This document shows positions 16,854 to 25,165 of a stretch of DNA of 64,000 bases, in pieces (position 1 is the stretch's first letter; each line of letters starts with the position of its first letter). The stretch spans positions 62,001 to 126,000 of the forward strand of contig NZ_LZIF01000118.1 of assembly GCF_001667145.1 (NCBI RefSeq). Reading direction: 5' to 3'. The notes beneath the pieces are model-generated. The model made no database searches. It saw only the letters and a list, made by a program, of their open reading frames with translations, and was not told where the DNA came from. The position numbers and the translations under genes are program-made. Origin of the DNA: Mycobacterium sp. 852002-51971_SCH5477799-a. GTDB taxonomy: Bacteria; Actinomycetota; Actinomycetes; Mycobacteriales; Mycobacteriaceae.

Positions 16854-16859
16854 TAACAT
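16854..16859 (+). promoter_or_regulatory. candidate -10 box for the acyltransferase-fadD12-esterase operon
   Basis: TAACAT lies about 47 nt before the GTG at 16907. A start about 7 nt later would give a leader of about 40 nt containing the AGGGAGGAA ribosome site. Confidence 0.4.
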
Positions 16860-16906
16860 CGATGCCACTCGGCGAGGCGGCCCCGCGCGAGCGTCAAGGG
16901 AGGAAC

Positions 16907-17716
16907 GTGACCGACAACGGCAAACCCGACGGCGGGGACATCGGCAAATTCGACCCCGGCTTGACCCAGCGACTGATGACGGTCATGCGTCCGGTCCTCA
17001 AAACCTACTTCCGGTCCGAGGTGCACGGCCTGGACACGTTCCCGCCCGGCGGAGCGCTGGTGGTCGGCAACCACTCCGGCGGCATGTTCCCCATGGACGT
17101 CCCGATCTTCACCGTCCACTTCTACGACAAACTCGGCTACGACCGCCCGGTCTACACGCTCAGCCACGACATCCTCATGACCGGGCCTACCGGAGATTTC
17201 TTCCGACGCACCGGATACATCCGCGCCAACCGCGAGAACGCGGCGCAGGCATTGCGGTCCGGTGGGGTGGTGATCGTGTTCCCGGGCGGAGACTACGACG
17301 CCTATCGGCCCACCCTCTCGGAGAACGTCATCGACTTCAACGGCCGCAAGGGATACATCCGCACGGCGATCGAGGCCGGCGTCCCGATCGTGCCGGCGGT
17401 GTCCATCGGCGGGCAGGAGACGCAGCTGTATCTGACCCGCGGCACCTGGCTGGCCGAGCGGCTGGGCATCAAACGCTTGTTGCGCAGCGCGATTCTGCCG
17501 TTGTCGTTCGGCTTTCCCTTCGGCTTGAGCGCGGTGATCCCGCCGAACCTGCCGCTGCCCACCAAGATCGTGACCCAGGTGCTGAAACCCATCGACATCG
17601 CCAAGCAGTTCGGCGACGACCCCGACGTCGACGAAGTCGACGAGTACGTGCGGTCGGTGATGCAGGAGGCCCTGACCGCACTGGCCGCCAAGCGTCGCTT
17701 CCCGATCCTGGGCTGA
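16907..17716 (+). CDS. lysophospholipid / glycerolipid acyltransferase family protein (Rv1428c-like)
   Basis: The protein has 269 residues from the GTG at 16907, which follows AGGGAGGAA; the frame is open from 16829 but that part lacks a ribosome site. Block I reads NHSGGMFPMD in place of the usual NHx4D, and block III reads FPGGDYD where most members have FPEGTRS. This pattern is seen in DGAT2-like and related acyltransferases. It probably acylates a glycerolipid at the membrane. It begins a run with fadD12 (3 nt away) and an esterase, so activation, transfer and hydrolysis of acyl chains are encoded together. The acyl acceptor cannot be read from sequence. Confidence 0.82.
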   Translation: MTDNGKPDGGDIGKFDPGLTQRLMTVMRPVLKTYFRSEVHGLDTFPPGGALVVGNHSGGMFPMDVPIFTVHFYDKLGYDRPVYTLSHDILMTGPTGDFFRRTGYIRANRENAAQALRSGGVVIVFPGGDYDAYRPTLSENVIDFNGRKGYIRTAIEAGVPIVPAVSIGGQETQLYLTRGTWLAERLGIKRLLRSAILPLSFGFPFGLSAVIPPNLPLPTKIVTQVLKPIDIAKQFGDDPDVDEVDEYVRSVMQEALTALAAKRRFPILG

Positions 17717-17719
17717 GCG

Positions 17720-19351
17720 ATGCCGAATCCTTTGAGCGAGACCCTCGGGCTGGTCACCACGCTGAGCCGCGCCGGCATGATCGCGCCGATGCGGCCCGAC
17801 CGCTACCTCAAGATGGCCGCGGCCATGCGCCGCGAGGGCATGGGCATGACCGTCGGATTCGCCGGTGCGGCGCAGCGCTGCCCCGACCGTCCCGGGCTGA
17901 TCGACGAACTCGGGACATTGACCTGGCGGGAACTCGACCAACGGATCAACGCGTTCGGCGCCGCGCTGCAGCACCTACCCGGCGGGCAGCCGAAGGTCTT
18001 GGGCATCATGTGCCGCAACCACCGCGGCTTCGTCGAGGCGGTGGTGGCCACTAACCGGATCGGCTCCGACGTCGTGCTGCTCAACACCTCGTTCGCCGGG
18101 CCGGCGCTGGCGGAGGTGGTCAATCGCGAGGGTGTCGACGCCGTGGTCTACGACGAGGAATTCACGCCGACGGTGGATCGCGCGCTCGCCGACAAGCCGG
18201 ACGCCAGCCGCATCGTGGCCTGGACCGACGACCAACACGACCTGACCGTCGAGAAGCTGATCGCCGAACACGCCGGGCAACAACCGCGGCGCTCCGGCCG
18301 CAAGGGCAGGATGATTCTTCTCACCTCCGGCACCACCGGAACGCCCAAGGGCGCCAACCAAACCGGCGGCAACGCCGGAATAGGCACGCTCAAGGCGATT
18401 CTGGACCGCACGCCGTGGCGGGCCGAGGAGAACATCGTGATCGTCGCGCCGATGTTCCACGCCTGGGGTTTCTCCCAGTTGATCTTCGCCGCGTCGATGG
18501 CCTGCACGGTGATCACCCGGCGCAAATTCGACCCCGAGGCCACGCTGGACCTCATCGACCGCCACCAGGCCACCGGGCTTGCCGTGGTCCCGGTGATGTT
18601 CGACCGCATCATGGAGTTGCCCGCCGAGGTGCGACGCCGCTACAGCGGCCGGTCCCTGAGATTCGCCGCGGCATCGGGGTCGCGGATGCGGCCCGACGTG
18701 GTTATCGCGTTCATGGATGCGTTCGGCGACGTGATCTACAACAACTACAACGCCACCGAGGCAGGCATGATCGCCACCGCCACCCCGCAGGACCTGCGGG
18801 CCGCACCCGACACCGCGGGCCGGCCCGCGGGGGGAACCGAAATCCGGATCCTGGACCCGGAATTCAACGAGCTGCCCACCGGCGAGGTCGGCAGCATCTA
18901 CGTGCGCAACAACACCCAGTTTGACGGCTACACCTCGGGTAGTACCAAGGACTTTCACGCCGGATTCATGTCCTCGGGCGACGTGGGATACCTCGACGAG
19001 GCGGGGCGCCTGTTCGTCGTCGGCCGCGACGACGAGATGATCGTGTCCGGCGGCGAGAACGTGTACCCGATCGAGGTAGAGAAGACCCTGGCGGCACACC
19101 CCGACGTGGCGGAGGCGTCGGTGATCGGCGTGGACGACGAACAATACGGGCAGCGGTTGGCGGCCTTCGTGGTGCTGGAGCCCGGCGCCACCCTCGACGC
19201 GGCCGCCGCTCCCGAGGCGCTCAAGCAGCACGTGCGGGAGAACCTCGCCAGCTACAAAATCCCGCGCGAAATCACCGTGCTGGACGAACTGCCACGCAGC
19301 AGCACCGGCAAGATCCTGCGCGCCGACTTGCAAGCGCGGGTGCAGGGGTGA
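17720..19351 (+). CDS. fadD12: long-chain acyl-CoA synthetase / fatty acid-CoA ligase
   Basis: The 543-residue protein belongs to the ANL adenylate-forming superfamily. The P-loop LLTSGTTGTPKGA lies near residue 200, YNNYNATEAG marks the adenine-binding motif, and SGGENVYPIEVE plus the C-terminal catalytic lysine in SSTGKILR are present. It activates a fatty acid to acyl-CoA. It follows the acyltransferase by 3 nt and overlaps the esterase start by 4 nt. By position and similarity it matches Rv1427c. Confidence 0.92.
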   Translation: MPNPLSETLGLVTTLSRAGMIAPMRPDRYLKMAAAMRREGMGMTVGFAGAAQRCPDRPGLIDELGTLTWRELDQRINAFGAALQHLPGGQPKVLGIMCRNHRGFVEAVVATNRIGSDVVLLNTSFAGPALAEVVNREGVDAVVYDEEFTPTVDRALADKPDASRIVAWTDDQHDLTVEKLIAEHAGQQPRRSGRKGRMILLTSGTTGTPKGANQTGGNAGIGTLKAILDRTPWRAEENIVIVAPMFHAWGFSQLIFAASMACTVITRRKFDPEATLDLIDRHQATGLAVVPVMFDRIMELPAEVRRRYSGRSLRFAAASGSRMRPDVVIAFMDAFGDVIYNNYNATEAGMIATATPQDLRAAPDTAGRPAGGTEIRILDPEFNELPTGEVGSIYVRNNTQFDGYTSGSTKDFHAGFMSSGDVGYLDEAGRLFVVGRDDEMIVSGGENVYPIEVEKTLAAHPDVAEASVIGVDDEQYGQRLAAFVVLEPGATLDAAAAPEALKQHVRENLASYKIPREITVLDELPRSSTGKILRADLQARVQG

Positions 19352-20622
19352 CGCGGCTGGCCCGGACGATCAGAAAGCCGCGGCCGCTGGCGCGGGCCGC
19401 GCTCGAGTTGGCCAACGCGGCCAACGGATTACGTCCGCTGGCCCGCAAGGGCTACAGCACCGTGCTGGTCTTCTGGTTCGGCTGGCCGGCCTCGGAGGTG
19501 CCCGGCGTCTACTTCTCCGCGTCGCTGCTCGACGCGCTGCGGCGGGGTCGCCGCGGCGACTTCGCGGGACGGCGCGGCAAGGCTGCGCTGGCGCTGACCG
19601 TGGCGTCCTGGGCCGTCCTGGGCGTGATCAAGTATCGCGGGGTCACCACTCCCGGGCCGGTGCTGGAGGCGGGGCTGCGCGACCAACTGGGCGACGACTA
19701 CGAAGAGGCGCTAAACAAGCTGCCCCAGGCGACACCGACACGCAGCGGACGGCGCACCCTGCCGCTGGGCAACACCATCGCCCGCCGCCGCTACGTCGAG
19801 AAGACCAACGTGGTGTCCTACGGTCCACACGGCCGCGCGAATCTCGCCGACATCTGGCGCCGCCACGACCTGCCGCGCGACGGCAAGGCGCCGGTGCTGC
19901 TGCAGGTCCCGGGCGGCGCCTGGGTGATCGGGATGCGCCGGCCCCAGGCCTATCCGCTGATGAGCCACCTCGCCGCCCGCGGCTGGGTGTGCGTGTCGAT
20001 CGGCTACCGGGTGTCGCCGCGCCACACCTGGCCCGACCACATCGTCGACGTCAAACGCGCGCTGGCCTGGGTCAAGGAGAACATCTCCCGCTACGGCGGG
20101 GATCCGGACTTCGTGGCGATCACCGGTGGATCCGCCGGCGGCCACCTGTGTTCGCTCGCCGCGCTGACGCCCAACGACCCGAAATTCCAGCCCGGTTTCG
20201 AAGACGCCGACACCTCGGTGGTCGCCGCGGTGCCCGTGTACGGACGCTATGACTGGTTCTCCACCGAGGGCGAAGGCCGGCGCGAATTCGTGGACCTGCT
20301 CCAAAAGTTCGTTGTCAAAAAGAAATTCACCACGCACCGCGACATCTACGTCGACGCCTCCCCGATCCGGCGGCTGCGCGCCGACGCACCGCCCTTCTTC
20401 GTCCTGCACGGCCACGACGATTCACTCATCCCCGTCGGCGAGGCCGAAGAGTTCGTCGAGGAACTGCGCGGGGTATCCAAGAACCCGGTCGCCTACGCCG
20501 AATTGCCGCACGCGCAACACGCTTTCGACATCTTCAGCTCTCCGCGGGCGCATCGGTCCGCGGAGGCCGTGGCTCGATTCCTGTCGTGGGTGTACGCGAC
20601 TAATCCGCCCGAGCGCGGCTGA
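19348..20622 (+). CDS. lipO: alpha/beta-hydrolase esterase (LipO-like)
   Basis: The 424-residue protein has an N-terminal region of about 150 residues with one or two hydrophobic helices (LALTVASWAVLGVIKYRG near residues 80-98), then a hydrolase domain. The nucleophile S262 is in ITGGSAGGHL. The acid lies in HGHDDSLIP and the base in HAQHAFD. The oxyanion region is QVPGGAWVIG where other members have HGGG. The GTG start overlaps the fadD12 stop (GTGA). It probably hydrolyses an ester substrate at the membrane. Counterpart Rv1426c. Confidence 0.85.
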   Translation: MTRLARTIRKPRPLARAALELANAANGLRPLARKGYSTVLVFWFGWPASEVPGVYFSASLLDALRRGRRGDFAGRRGKAALALTVASWAVLGVIKYRGVTTPGPVLEAGLRDQLGDDYEEALNKLPQATPTRSGRRTLPLGNTIARRRYVEKTNVVSYGPHGRANLADIWRRHDLPRDGKAPVLLQVPGGAWVIGMRRPQAYPLMSHLAARGWVCVSIGYRVSPRHTWPDHIVDVKRALAWVKENISRYGGDPDFVAITGGSAGGHLCSLAALTPNDPKFQPGFEDADTSVVAAVPVYGRYDWFSTEGEGRREFVDLLQKFVVKKKFTTHRDIYVDASPIRRLRADAPPFFVLHGHDDSLIPVGEAEEFVEELRGVSKNPVAYAELPHAQHAFDIFSSPRAHRSAEAVARFLSWVYATNPPERG

Positions 20623-20640
20623 GACGCTACGTCACCGCGA

Positions 20641-20686
20641 CGAGCGTCACGCTAGCGCGGCCGTGGCGCGCGAGCGTCGCGCTAGC
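20641..20686. repeat. left pair of 30-nt-spaced repeats flanking the AbiEi/DUF559 gene
   Basis: CGAGCGTCACGCTAGCG occupies 20641-20657 and the near copy CGAGCGTCGCGCTAGC occupies 20671-20686, exactly 30 nt apart. The first is a perfect 17-base inverted match to 21594-21610 on the other side of the gene. Confidence 0.85.
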
Positions 20687-20753
20687 TTGACTGGTTGTGG
20701 ATGGACGGCCCTGGTGACCTGACGCGAGGTGCCGTTTATGCGACGCTACCGCG

Positions 20754-21599
20754 ATGGCGCAGCCTTTCATCGGCAGTGAGGCCGTCGCGAACGGAGAAGT
20801 CGTCAAGAGTGCTCTGCGCACGCACTATATGAAGTTGGTGCGCGATGTTTATGTCAACCCTGACGCCGAGCTGACTCCACTGGTTCGCGCCCGCGCGGTG
20901 TGGCTCTGGTCGCGCCGGCGAGGCATTGTCGCGGGGCTCTCGGCTGCCGCTGTTCACGGTGCCGAATGGGCGGACGCCACCGCGCCGCTTGAGCTCCTTC
21001 ATAGCAACAGAAACCCGTCGCCAGGATTGCGAATCCACAGTGACCGGATAGAAGACGATGAAGTAATTCTGATCAGCGGCGTACCTGTGACGACGCCGGC
21101 CCGGACTGCTGTCGACTTGGGGTGCTGGTATCCGCTTGACGACGCCGTCGCCGCGATCGATGATCTGTTGCGCGCGACCGACTGCAAGGTGACTGAGGCT
21201 CAGTTGCTCGCCGAGCGGTATCCGGGCCGACGCGGAATTCACTCGGCGCGCAACGCAATCGGTCTCGCGGATGCCGGCGCGCAGTCGCCTAGGGAAACGT
21301 GGGTGCGACTTCTACTGACACGGGCGGGCTTGCCAAGAGTACAAACGCAGATCCCAGTCAGCGACGAGTTCGGCGAAGTAACTTACTACCTCGATATGGG
21401 CTGGGAGGATCTAAAGGTTGCTGTCGAGTACGACGGCGAGCAACACCGGCGAAATCGCCGGCAATACACGTGGGATGTCCGGCGGCGGGAGACCCTTGAG
21501 CGCTTGGGCTGGATCGTCATTCGAGTCGTCCTGGGGGATCGACCCGCCGAGATCATCAGCCGGGTACGAGGCGCCTTGGCGCGGCGAGTGTCACGCTAG
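20754..21599 (+). CDS. AbiEi-like antitoxin-domain protein with C-terminal DUF559 (Vsr-like) nuclease fold
   Basis: The 281-residue protein has an N-terminal half resembling the AbiEi-type domain: VRDVYVNPDAEL, a WLWSRRRGIVAGLSAAAVHG segment and GVPVTTPARTAVDL. The C-terminal half has VAVEYDGEQHRR followed by DVRRRETLERLGWIVIRV, typical of DUF559 proteins related to very-short-patch-repair endonucleases. No AbiEii-like toxin gene is adjacent. Base composition is visibly less GC-rich than its neighbours and the gene is absent from this position in M. tuberculosis. Its stop codon lies inside the right flanking palindrome. Horizontal arrival is likely; nuclease activity is unproven. Confidence 0.75.
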   Translation: MAQPFIGSEAVANGEVVKSALRTHYMKLVRDVYVNPDAELTPLVRARAVWLWSRRRGIVAGLSAAAVHGAEWADATAPLELLHSNRNPSPGLRIHSDRIEDDEVILISGVPVTTPARTAVDLGCWYPLDDAVAAIDDLLRATDCKVTEAQLLAERYPGRRGIHSARNAIGLADAGAQSPRETWVRLLLTRAGLPRVQTQIPVSDEFGEVTYYLDMGWEDLKVAVEYDGEQHRRNRRQYTWDVRRRETLERLGWIVIRVVLGDRPAEIISRVRGALARRVSR

Positions 21600-21640
21600 C
21601 GTGACGCTCGCCTGCGGCGGTCACGCTAGCGTGACGCTCA
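21591..21640. repeat. right pair of 30-nt-spaced repeats with perfect 14-bp palindromes
   Basis: TCACGCTAGCGTGA, a perfect palindrome, occurs at 21591-21604 and again at 21621-21634, 30 nt apart. The longer unit CGCTAGCGTGACGCTCG (21594-21610) is the inverted copy of the left repeat. The pair lies between convergent genes and could also act as a bidirectional terminator. Confidence 0.85.
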
Positions 21641-21657
21641 CCCAGAGGCACTCGCCC

Positions 21658-23052
21658 CTAATCGCTCTCGCGCGCCGCGGCCTTCTCTAGGTCGGTCAAC
21701 GCCGGCTCGATCCGATCGGCCATGTCGTCGATGTCGTTGGCCACCTCGGGCGTCGTCACGAAACCGAAGTCCAGGTAATCGGTGTAGGAGAAGCAGGTGA
21801 TGTTCAGCGCAACGTCCATCACCGGCGGTCCCAGCGGCACCAGCGAATCCAGTTTCGCGCCGGCCATATACAGCGGGAACGACGGGCCGGGGACGTTCGA
21901 GACGACCAGGTTGATCGGGGCGAGGTTTCGCGACAGGCCGCTGGCCGTGTAGGCCCGTGCGGCCAGGTGCAACAGTCCCGGCGGCGTCGTTTCGGTCAGC
22001 CCCATGATCTGATGCGCCGACAACGCCTTGGCCATCAACTTCGCACTTCGCGTGCTGTCGTGGATGACTCGCAGCCGCTCGCCGGGGTCCTCCACATCGG
22101 TGGCAAGGGACACCGTCATCGAACCCACCTTGTTGCCGACGTCGTCCTTGTTCTCATCGGTACGGGTGGATACGGGGATCTGCGCAATGAGCGGTTTGGC
22201 GGGCAGCTCGCCGCGCTTCTGTAAGTAGTCCCGCACGGCGCCGGCCACTAATGCCAGCACGACGTCGTTGAGCTTGACGCCGTACGCGTCCTTGATGACT
22301 TTGGCGCGCGCCAGTTCGACGCGGCAGCCGGTGATGCGCCGGTGCGGCGAGACCGAAGCATTGAACCGGGTTTTCGGCGCATCGAAGTAGCGCGACGGCT
22401 TGCTGCGCACACCCAGGGCAGCGACCTGCTGTCGCACGGTCTGCTCCATCAGCCGAGCGATGCGGAACGGCGTCTTGACACCAACATTGATAAGCGCGCC
22501 GACGGCGCGCCGTTCCAGCCCCGGCAGTTTGAAACCCACCAGCGATCCGACCGTTTCCTGTTGCGGCGCACGCGGTTCCGGCGTGACGTCCAACAGAATC
22601 TCACCCAGGCCGGCGCCCGAGACCCCGTCGACGATAGCGTGGTGCATCTTGGTCAGCGTGGCCATCCGGCCACCCTCGACGCCCTCGATCACCCACATCT
22701 CCCACAGCGGCCGGGAGCGGTCCAGCTTGTAGGACATCAACCGGCCCACCAACTCCTCGAGCTCACGGCGACCGCCCGGCGCGGGAACGCCAATGCGGCG
22801 GACGTGGAAGTCCACGTCCAGCTCTTCGTCTTCGACGAACCAGGGCCGATCCAGGCCCAGCGGCGCGCCGGTGACCCGCCAGCGCAACTGAGGTACCTCA
22901 GGCAGGCGCTCGATCAGCAATTGACGCAGGCGTTGAAAGCTGTACTCGGAGCATTCCTTCGGGTCGCAAATTGCCAACGCCCCCACGTGCATGTGCCAGC
23001 CCGCGGTTTCCGCCGACCAAAACGCCGCATCGACACTCGAAAGCCGTTTCAT
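21658..23052 (-). CDS. wax ester synthase / diacylglycerol acyltransferase (WS/DGAT) family protein (Rv1425-like)
   Basis: The protein has 464 residues from the ATG at 23052; MKRLSSVDAAFW is the family N-terminus. The catalytic motif HHAIVDG is intact at residues 137-143. Later blocks such as NDVVLALVAGAVRDYL and NLVVSNVPGPSFPLYMAG are also present. These enzymes join acyl-CoA to diacylglycerol or fatty alcohols to make storage lipid. A TACGGT box 6 nt before the ATG supports a leaderless mRNA and this start over the GTG at 23076. It follows whiA by 65 nt. Activity of this particular paralogue is not known. Confidence 0.9.
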   Translation of the reverse strand: MKRLSSVDAAFWSAETAGWHMHVGALAICDPKECSEYSFQRLRQLLIERLPEVPQLRWRVTGAPLGLDRPWFVEDEELDVDFHVRRIGVPAPGGRRELEELVGRLMSYKLDRSRPLWEMWVIEGVEGGRMATLTKMHHAIVDGVSGAGLGEILLDVTPEPRAPQQETVGSLVGFKLPGLERRAVGALINVGVKTPFRIARLMEQTVRQQVAALGVRSKPSRYFDAPKTRFNASVSPHRRITGCRVELARAKVIKDAYGVKLNDVVLALVAGAVRDYLQKRGELPAKPLIAQIPVSTRTDENKDDVGNKVGSMTVSLATDVEDPGERLRVIHDSTRSAKLMAKALSAHQIMGLTETTPPGLLHLAARAYTASGLSRNLAPINLVVSNVPGPSFPLYMAGAKLDSLVPLGPPVMDVALNITCFSYTDYLDFGFVTTPEVANDIDDMADRIEPALTDLEKAAARESD

Positions 23053-23058
23053 CACCTG

Positions 23059-23064
23059 ACCGTA
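23059..23064 (-). promoter_or_regulatory. -10 box for leaderless WS/DGAT gene
   Basis: TACGGT on the minus strand is followed by 6 nt and then the ATG at 23052. No ribosome site is evident at normal spacing. Confidence 0.5.
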
Positions 23065-23117
23065 ACCCCCCCACACCCGTCCTCACCAGCAAATGCTCCA
23101 CATTTGGCGGGACGCGA

Positions 23118-24101
23118 TCAGGCGTCCTCCAGCAAATCCGGCGTGACCGCCGACTCGGTGTCGGGAATGCCCTCGACCTTCGCCTTGCGATCGGCCATCG
23201 ACAACAGCCGCCGAATACGGCCCGCCACAGCATCTTTCGTCATCGGTGGGTCGGCGAGGCGGCCGAGCTCCTCCAGCGATGCCTGCCGGTGCTCGACGCG
23301 CAGCTTCCCGGCCGAGGCCAGATGGTCCGGAACGGTGTCGCCCAGGATCTCCAGCGCCCGCTCCACCCGGGCCGCCGCCGCCACCGCCGCCCGCGCCGAT
23401 CGGCGCAGGTTGGCGTCGTCGAAGTTGGCCAGCCGGTTGGCGGTGGCCCGAACCTCGCGCCGCATCCGGCGCTCCTCCCACACCAGCCGGGTGTCCTGGG
23501 CGCCCATCCGGGTGAGCAGTGCGCCGATCGCCTCGCCGTCACGCACCACCACCCGGTCGGCGCCGCGCACCTCGCGGGCCTTCGCGCTGACACCGAGCCG
23601 CCGCGCGGCGCCCACCAGCGCCAGCGCCGCCTCGGGGCCGGGGCAGCTGACTTCCAGCGCCGACGAACGTCCCGGCTCGGTCAGCGACCCGTGCGCCAGG
23701 AAGGCTCCTCGCCATGCGGCTTCGGCATCGCCCACGCTGCCGCCCACCACCTGCGCGGGCAGACCGCGAACCGGGCGGCCGCGATTGTCGAGCAGGCCGG
23801 TCTGGCGGGCCAGCGCCTCACCGTCATTGGCCACCCGCAAGACGTACCGGGTGCTCCTGCGAATCCCGCTGGCCGACAACACATGCACGACGGCGTTGTA
23901 TCCGTAGAGTTCGAAGATGTCCTTGCGCAATCGCCGCGCGACGTTGCCCAGGTCCACCTCGGCCTCGACCACGACGCGGCCGCCGACGATGTGCAGCCCG
24001 CCGGCGAACCTCAGCAGGGAGGTGACTTCCGCCCGGCGGGCGCTGACCGATTTCACGATGAGGCGGCTCAGTTCGTCCTTGACTTCGGTCGTCATCGCCA
24101 C
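23118..24101 (-). CDS. whiA: WhiA, sporulation-type transcription regulator
   Basis: The 327-residue protein closely resembles mycobacterial WhiA (Rv1423). It has an N-terminal LAGLIDADG-homing-endonuclease-like fold (including WRGAFLAHGSLTEPGRSS) and a C-terminal helix-turn-helix region (SLEELGRLADPPMTKDAVAG). WhiA regulates cell division genes in actinobacteria; in mycobacteria its targets are less defined. Its GTG start overlaps the yvcK 3' end by 10 nt. It is the last of the uvrC-rapZ-yvcK-whiA cluster. Confidence 0.95.
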   Translation of the reverse strand: MAMTTEVKDELSRLIVKSVSARRAEVTSLLRFAGGLHIVGGRVVVEAEVDLGNVARRLRKDIFELYGYNAVVHVLSASGIRRSTRYVLRVANDGEALARQTGLLDNRGRPVRGLPAQVVGGSVGDAEAAWRGAFLAHGSLTEPGRSSALEVSCPGPEAALALVGAARRLGVSAKAREVRGADRVVVRDGEAIGALLTRMGAQDTRLVWEERRMRREVRATANRLANFDDANLRRSARAAVAAAARVERALEILGDTVPDHLASAGKLRVEHRQASLEELGRLADPPMTKDAVAGRIRRLLSMADRKAKVEGIPDTESAVTPDLLEDA

Positions 24102-25165
24102 GCGTCATCACCCCTTGGTCCACTGCCGGCCGGCCCATCCCCGGCTTGTGGGCTTGCACCGTCCACCCGAATATCCGCGGTGGCCGTCACCGAAGACGCT
24201 CCCGGAGCTTTACGGGCCGCCCGGACCCCGTCCAGGGCCGCCGCGAGCTTGCCCGGATCATGTAAAGGTGTACCAGGTCTGGCCACGTCGGCGAAGTGGA
24301 CCTCGGCCGAAAGCAGCGTGGCGGTGCGGCGCAGTTGATCGCGTTCGCGCTCACTGGGCACCCGTTCGGCGTCGATGATGATGTCGTGCACGCTGAATTC
24401 CGGTGCGTGCTGCGCCAGCACGTGCAGATGACGCTCGACGGAGAAGCCCGCGGTCTCCCCCGGCTCGGCCACCAGATTGAGCACCAGGGCGCGCCGCGCG
24501 GTGGTCGTCCGCAGCGCCGCCGCCAATCCGGGCACCAGCACATGCGGGATCACGCTGGTGAACCAGGAGCCAGGGCCCAGCACCACCAGATCGGCGGCCA
24601 TGATGGCGTCGACGGCCTGCCGCGTCGCCGGCGGGTTGTCTGGCAGCAGCCGCACGCGGCGCACCTTGCCCGGTGTGGTCGCGATCGCCACCTGGCCGCG
24701 GATCAGCCGGAACATCCGCGGGTCGCTTTCCAGACCGGAGACGTCGGCCTCGATCTGCAGCGCGATCGGGCACATCGGCAACACCCGACCCTTGACGCCG
24801 AGGATGCGCCCCAGCTCGTCGAGTGCGGCCACCGGATCGGCCAGCACTTCGGATAGGCCGGCCAGCAACAGGTTGCCGATCGGATGCCCGGCCAGGGCGC
24901 CGCTGCCGCCGAACCGGTGCTGCAGAATGGTCGCCCACAGCCGCCCGTGCGGGCTGTCAGATGCCAAGGCGGCCAACGCCATTCGTAGATCGCCCGGCGG
25001 CACGACGTCCAGTTCGCTGCGCAGCCGGCCGGAGGAACCACCGTCGTCGGCGACGGTCACGACCGCGGTGACATGGGGAGTCAGCCGACGGGCCGCCGAC
25101 AGCGTCGCGTACAGGCCATGTCCGCCGCCCAGCGCGACGATGCCCCGGTTCACCGGCTCGGTCAT
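24092..25165 (-). CDS. yvcK: YvcK / CofD-like protein (CuvA, Rv1422-like)
   Basis: The 357-residue protein begins with the nucleotide-sugar-binding loop IVALGGGHGLYATLSA and contains VADDGGSSGRLR and GHPIGNLLLAGL, hallmarks of the YvcK branch of the CofD family. YvcK proteins bind UDP-sugars and affect cell-wall synthesis and carbon use. The M. tuberculosis homologue is called CuvA. It overlaps rapZ by 4 nt and whiA by 10 nt. The last 35 residues are Pro/Gly/Ser-rich and probably disordered. Confidence 0.93.
   Translation of the reverse strand: MTEPVNRGIVALGGGHGLYATLSAARRLTPHVTAVVTVADDGGSSGRLRSELDVVPPGDLRMALAALASDSPHGRLWATILQHRFGGSGALAGHPIGNLLLAGLSEVLADPVAALDELGRILGVKGRVLPMCPIALQIEADVSGLESDPRMFRLIRGQVAIATTPGKVRRVRLLPDNPPATRQAVDAIMAADLVVLGPGSWFTSVIPHVLVPGLAAALRTTTARRALVLNLVAEPGETAGFSVERHLHVLAQHAPEFSVHDIIIDAERVPSERERDQLRRTATLLSAEVHFADVARPGTPLHDPGKLAAALDGVRAARKAPGASSVTATADIRVDGASPQAGDGPAGSGPRGDDAWR

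Noticed and set aside
20641..21640. Flanking repeats read as the ends of an insertion sequence
   Set aside because: The enclosed gene is not a transposase and no direct target-site duplication is evident, so an IS call is not supported; reported instead as a finding.
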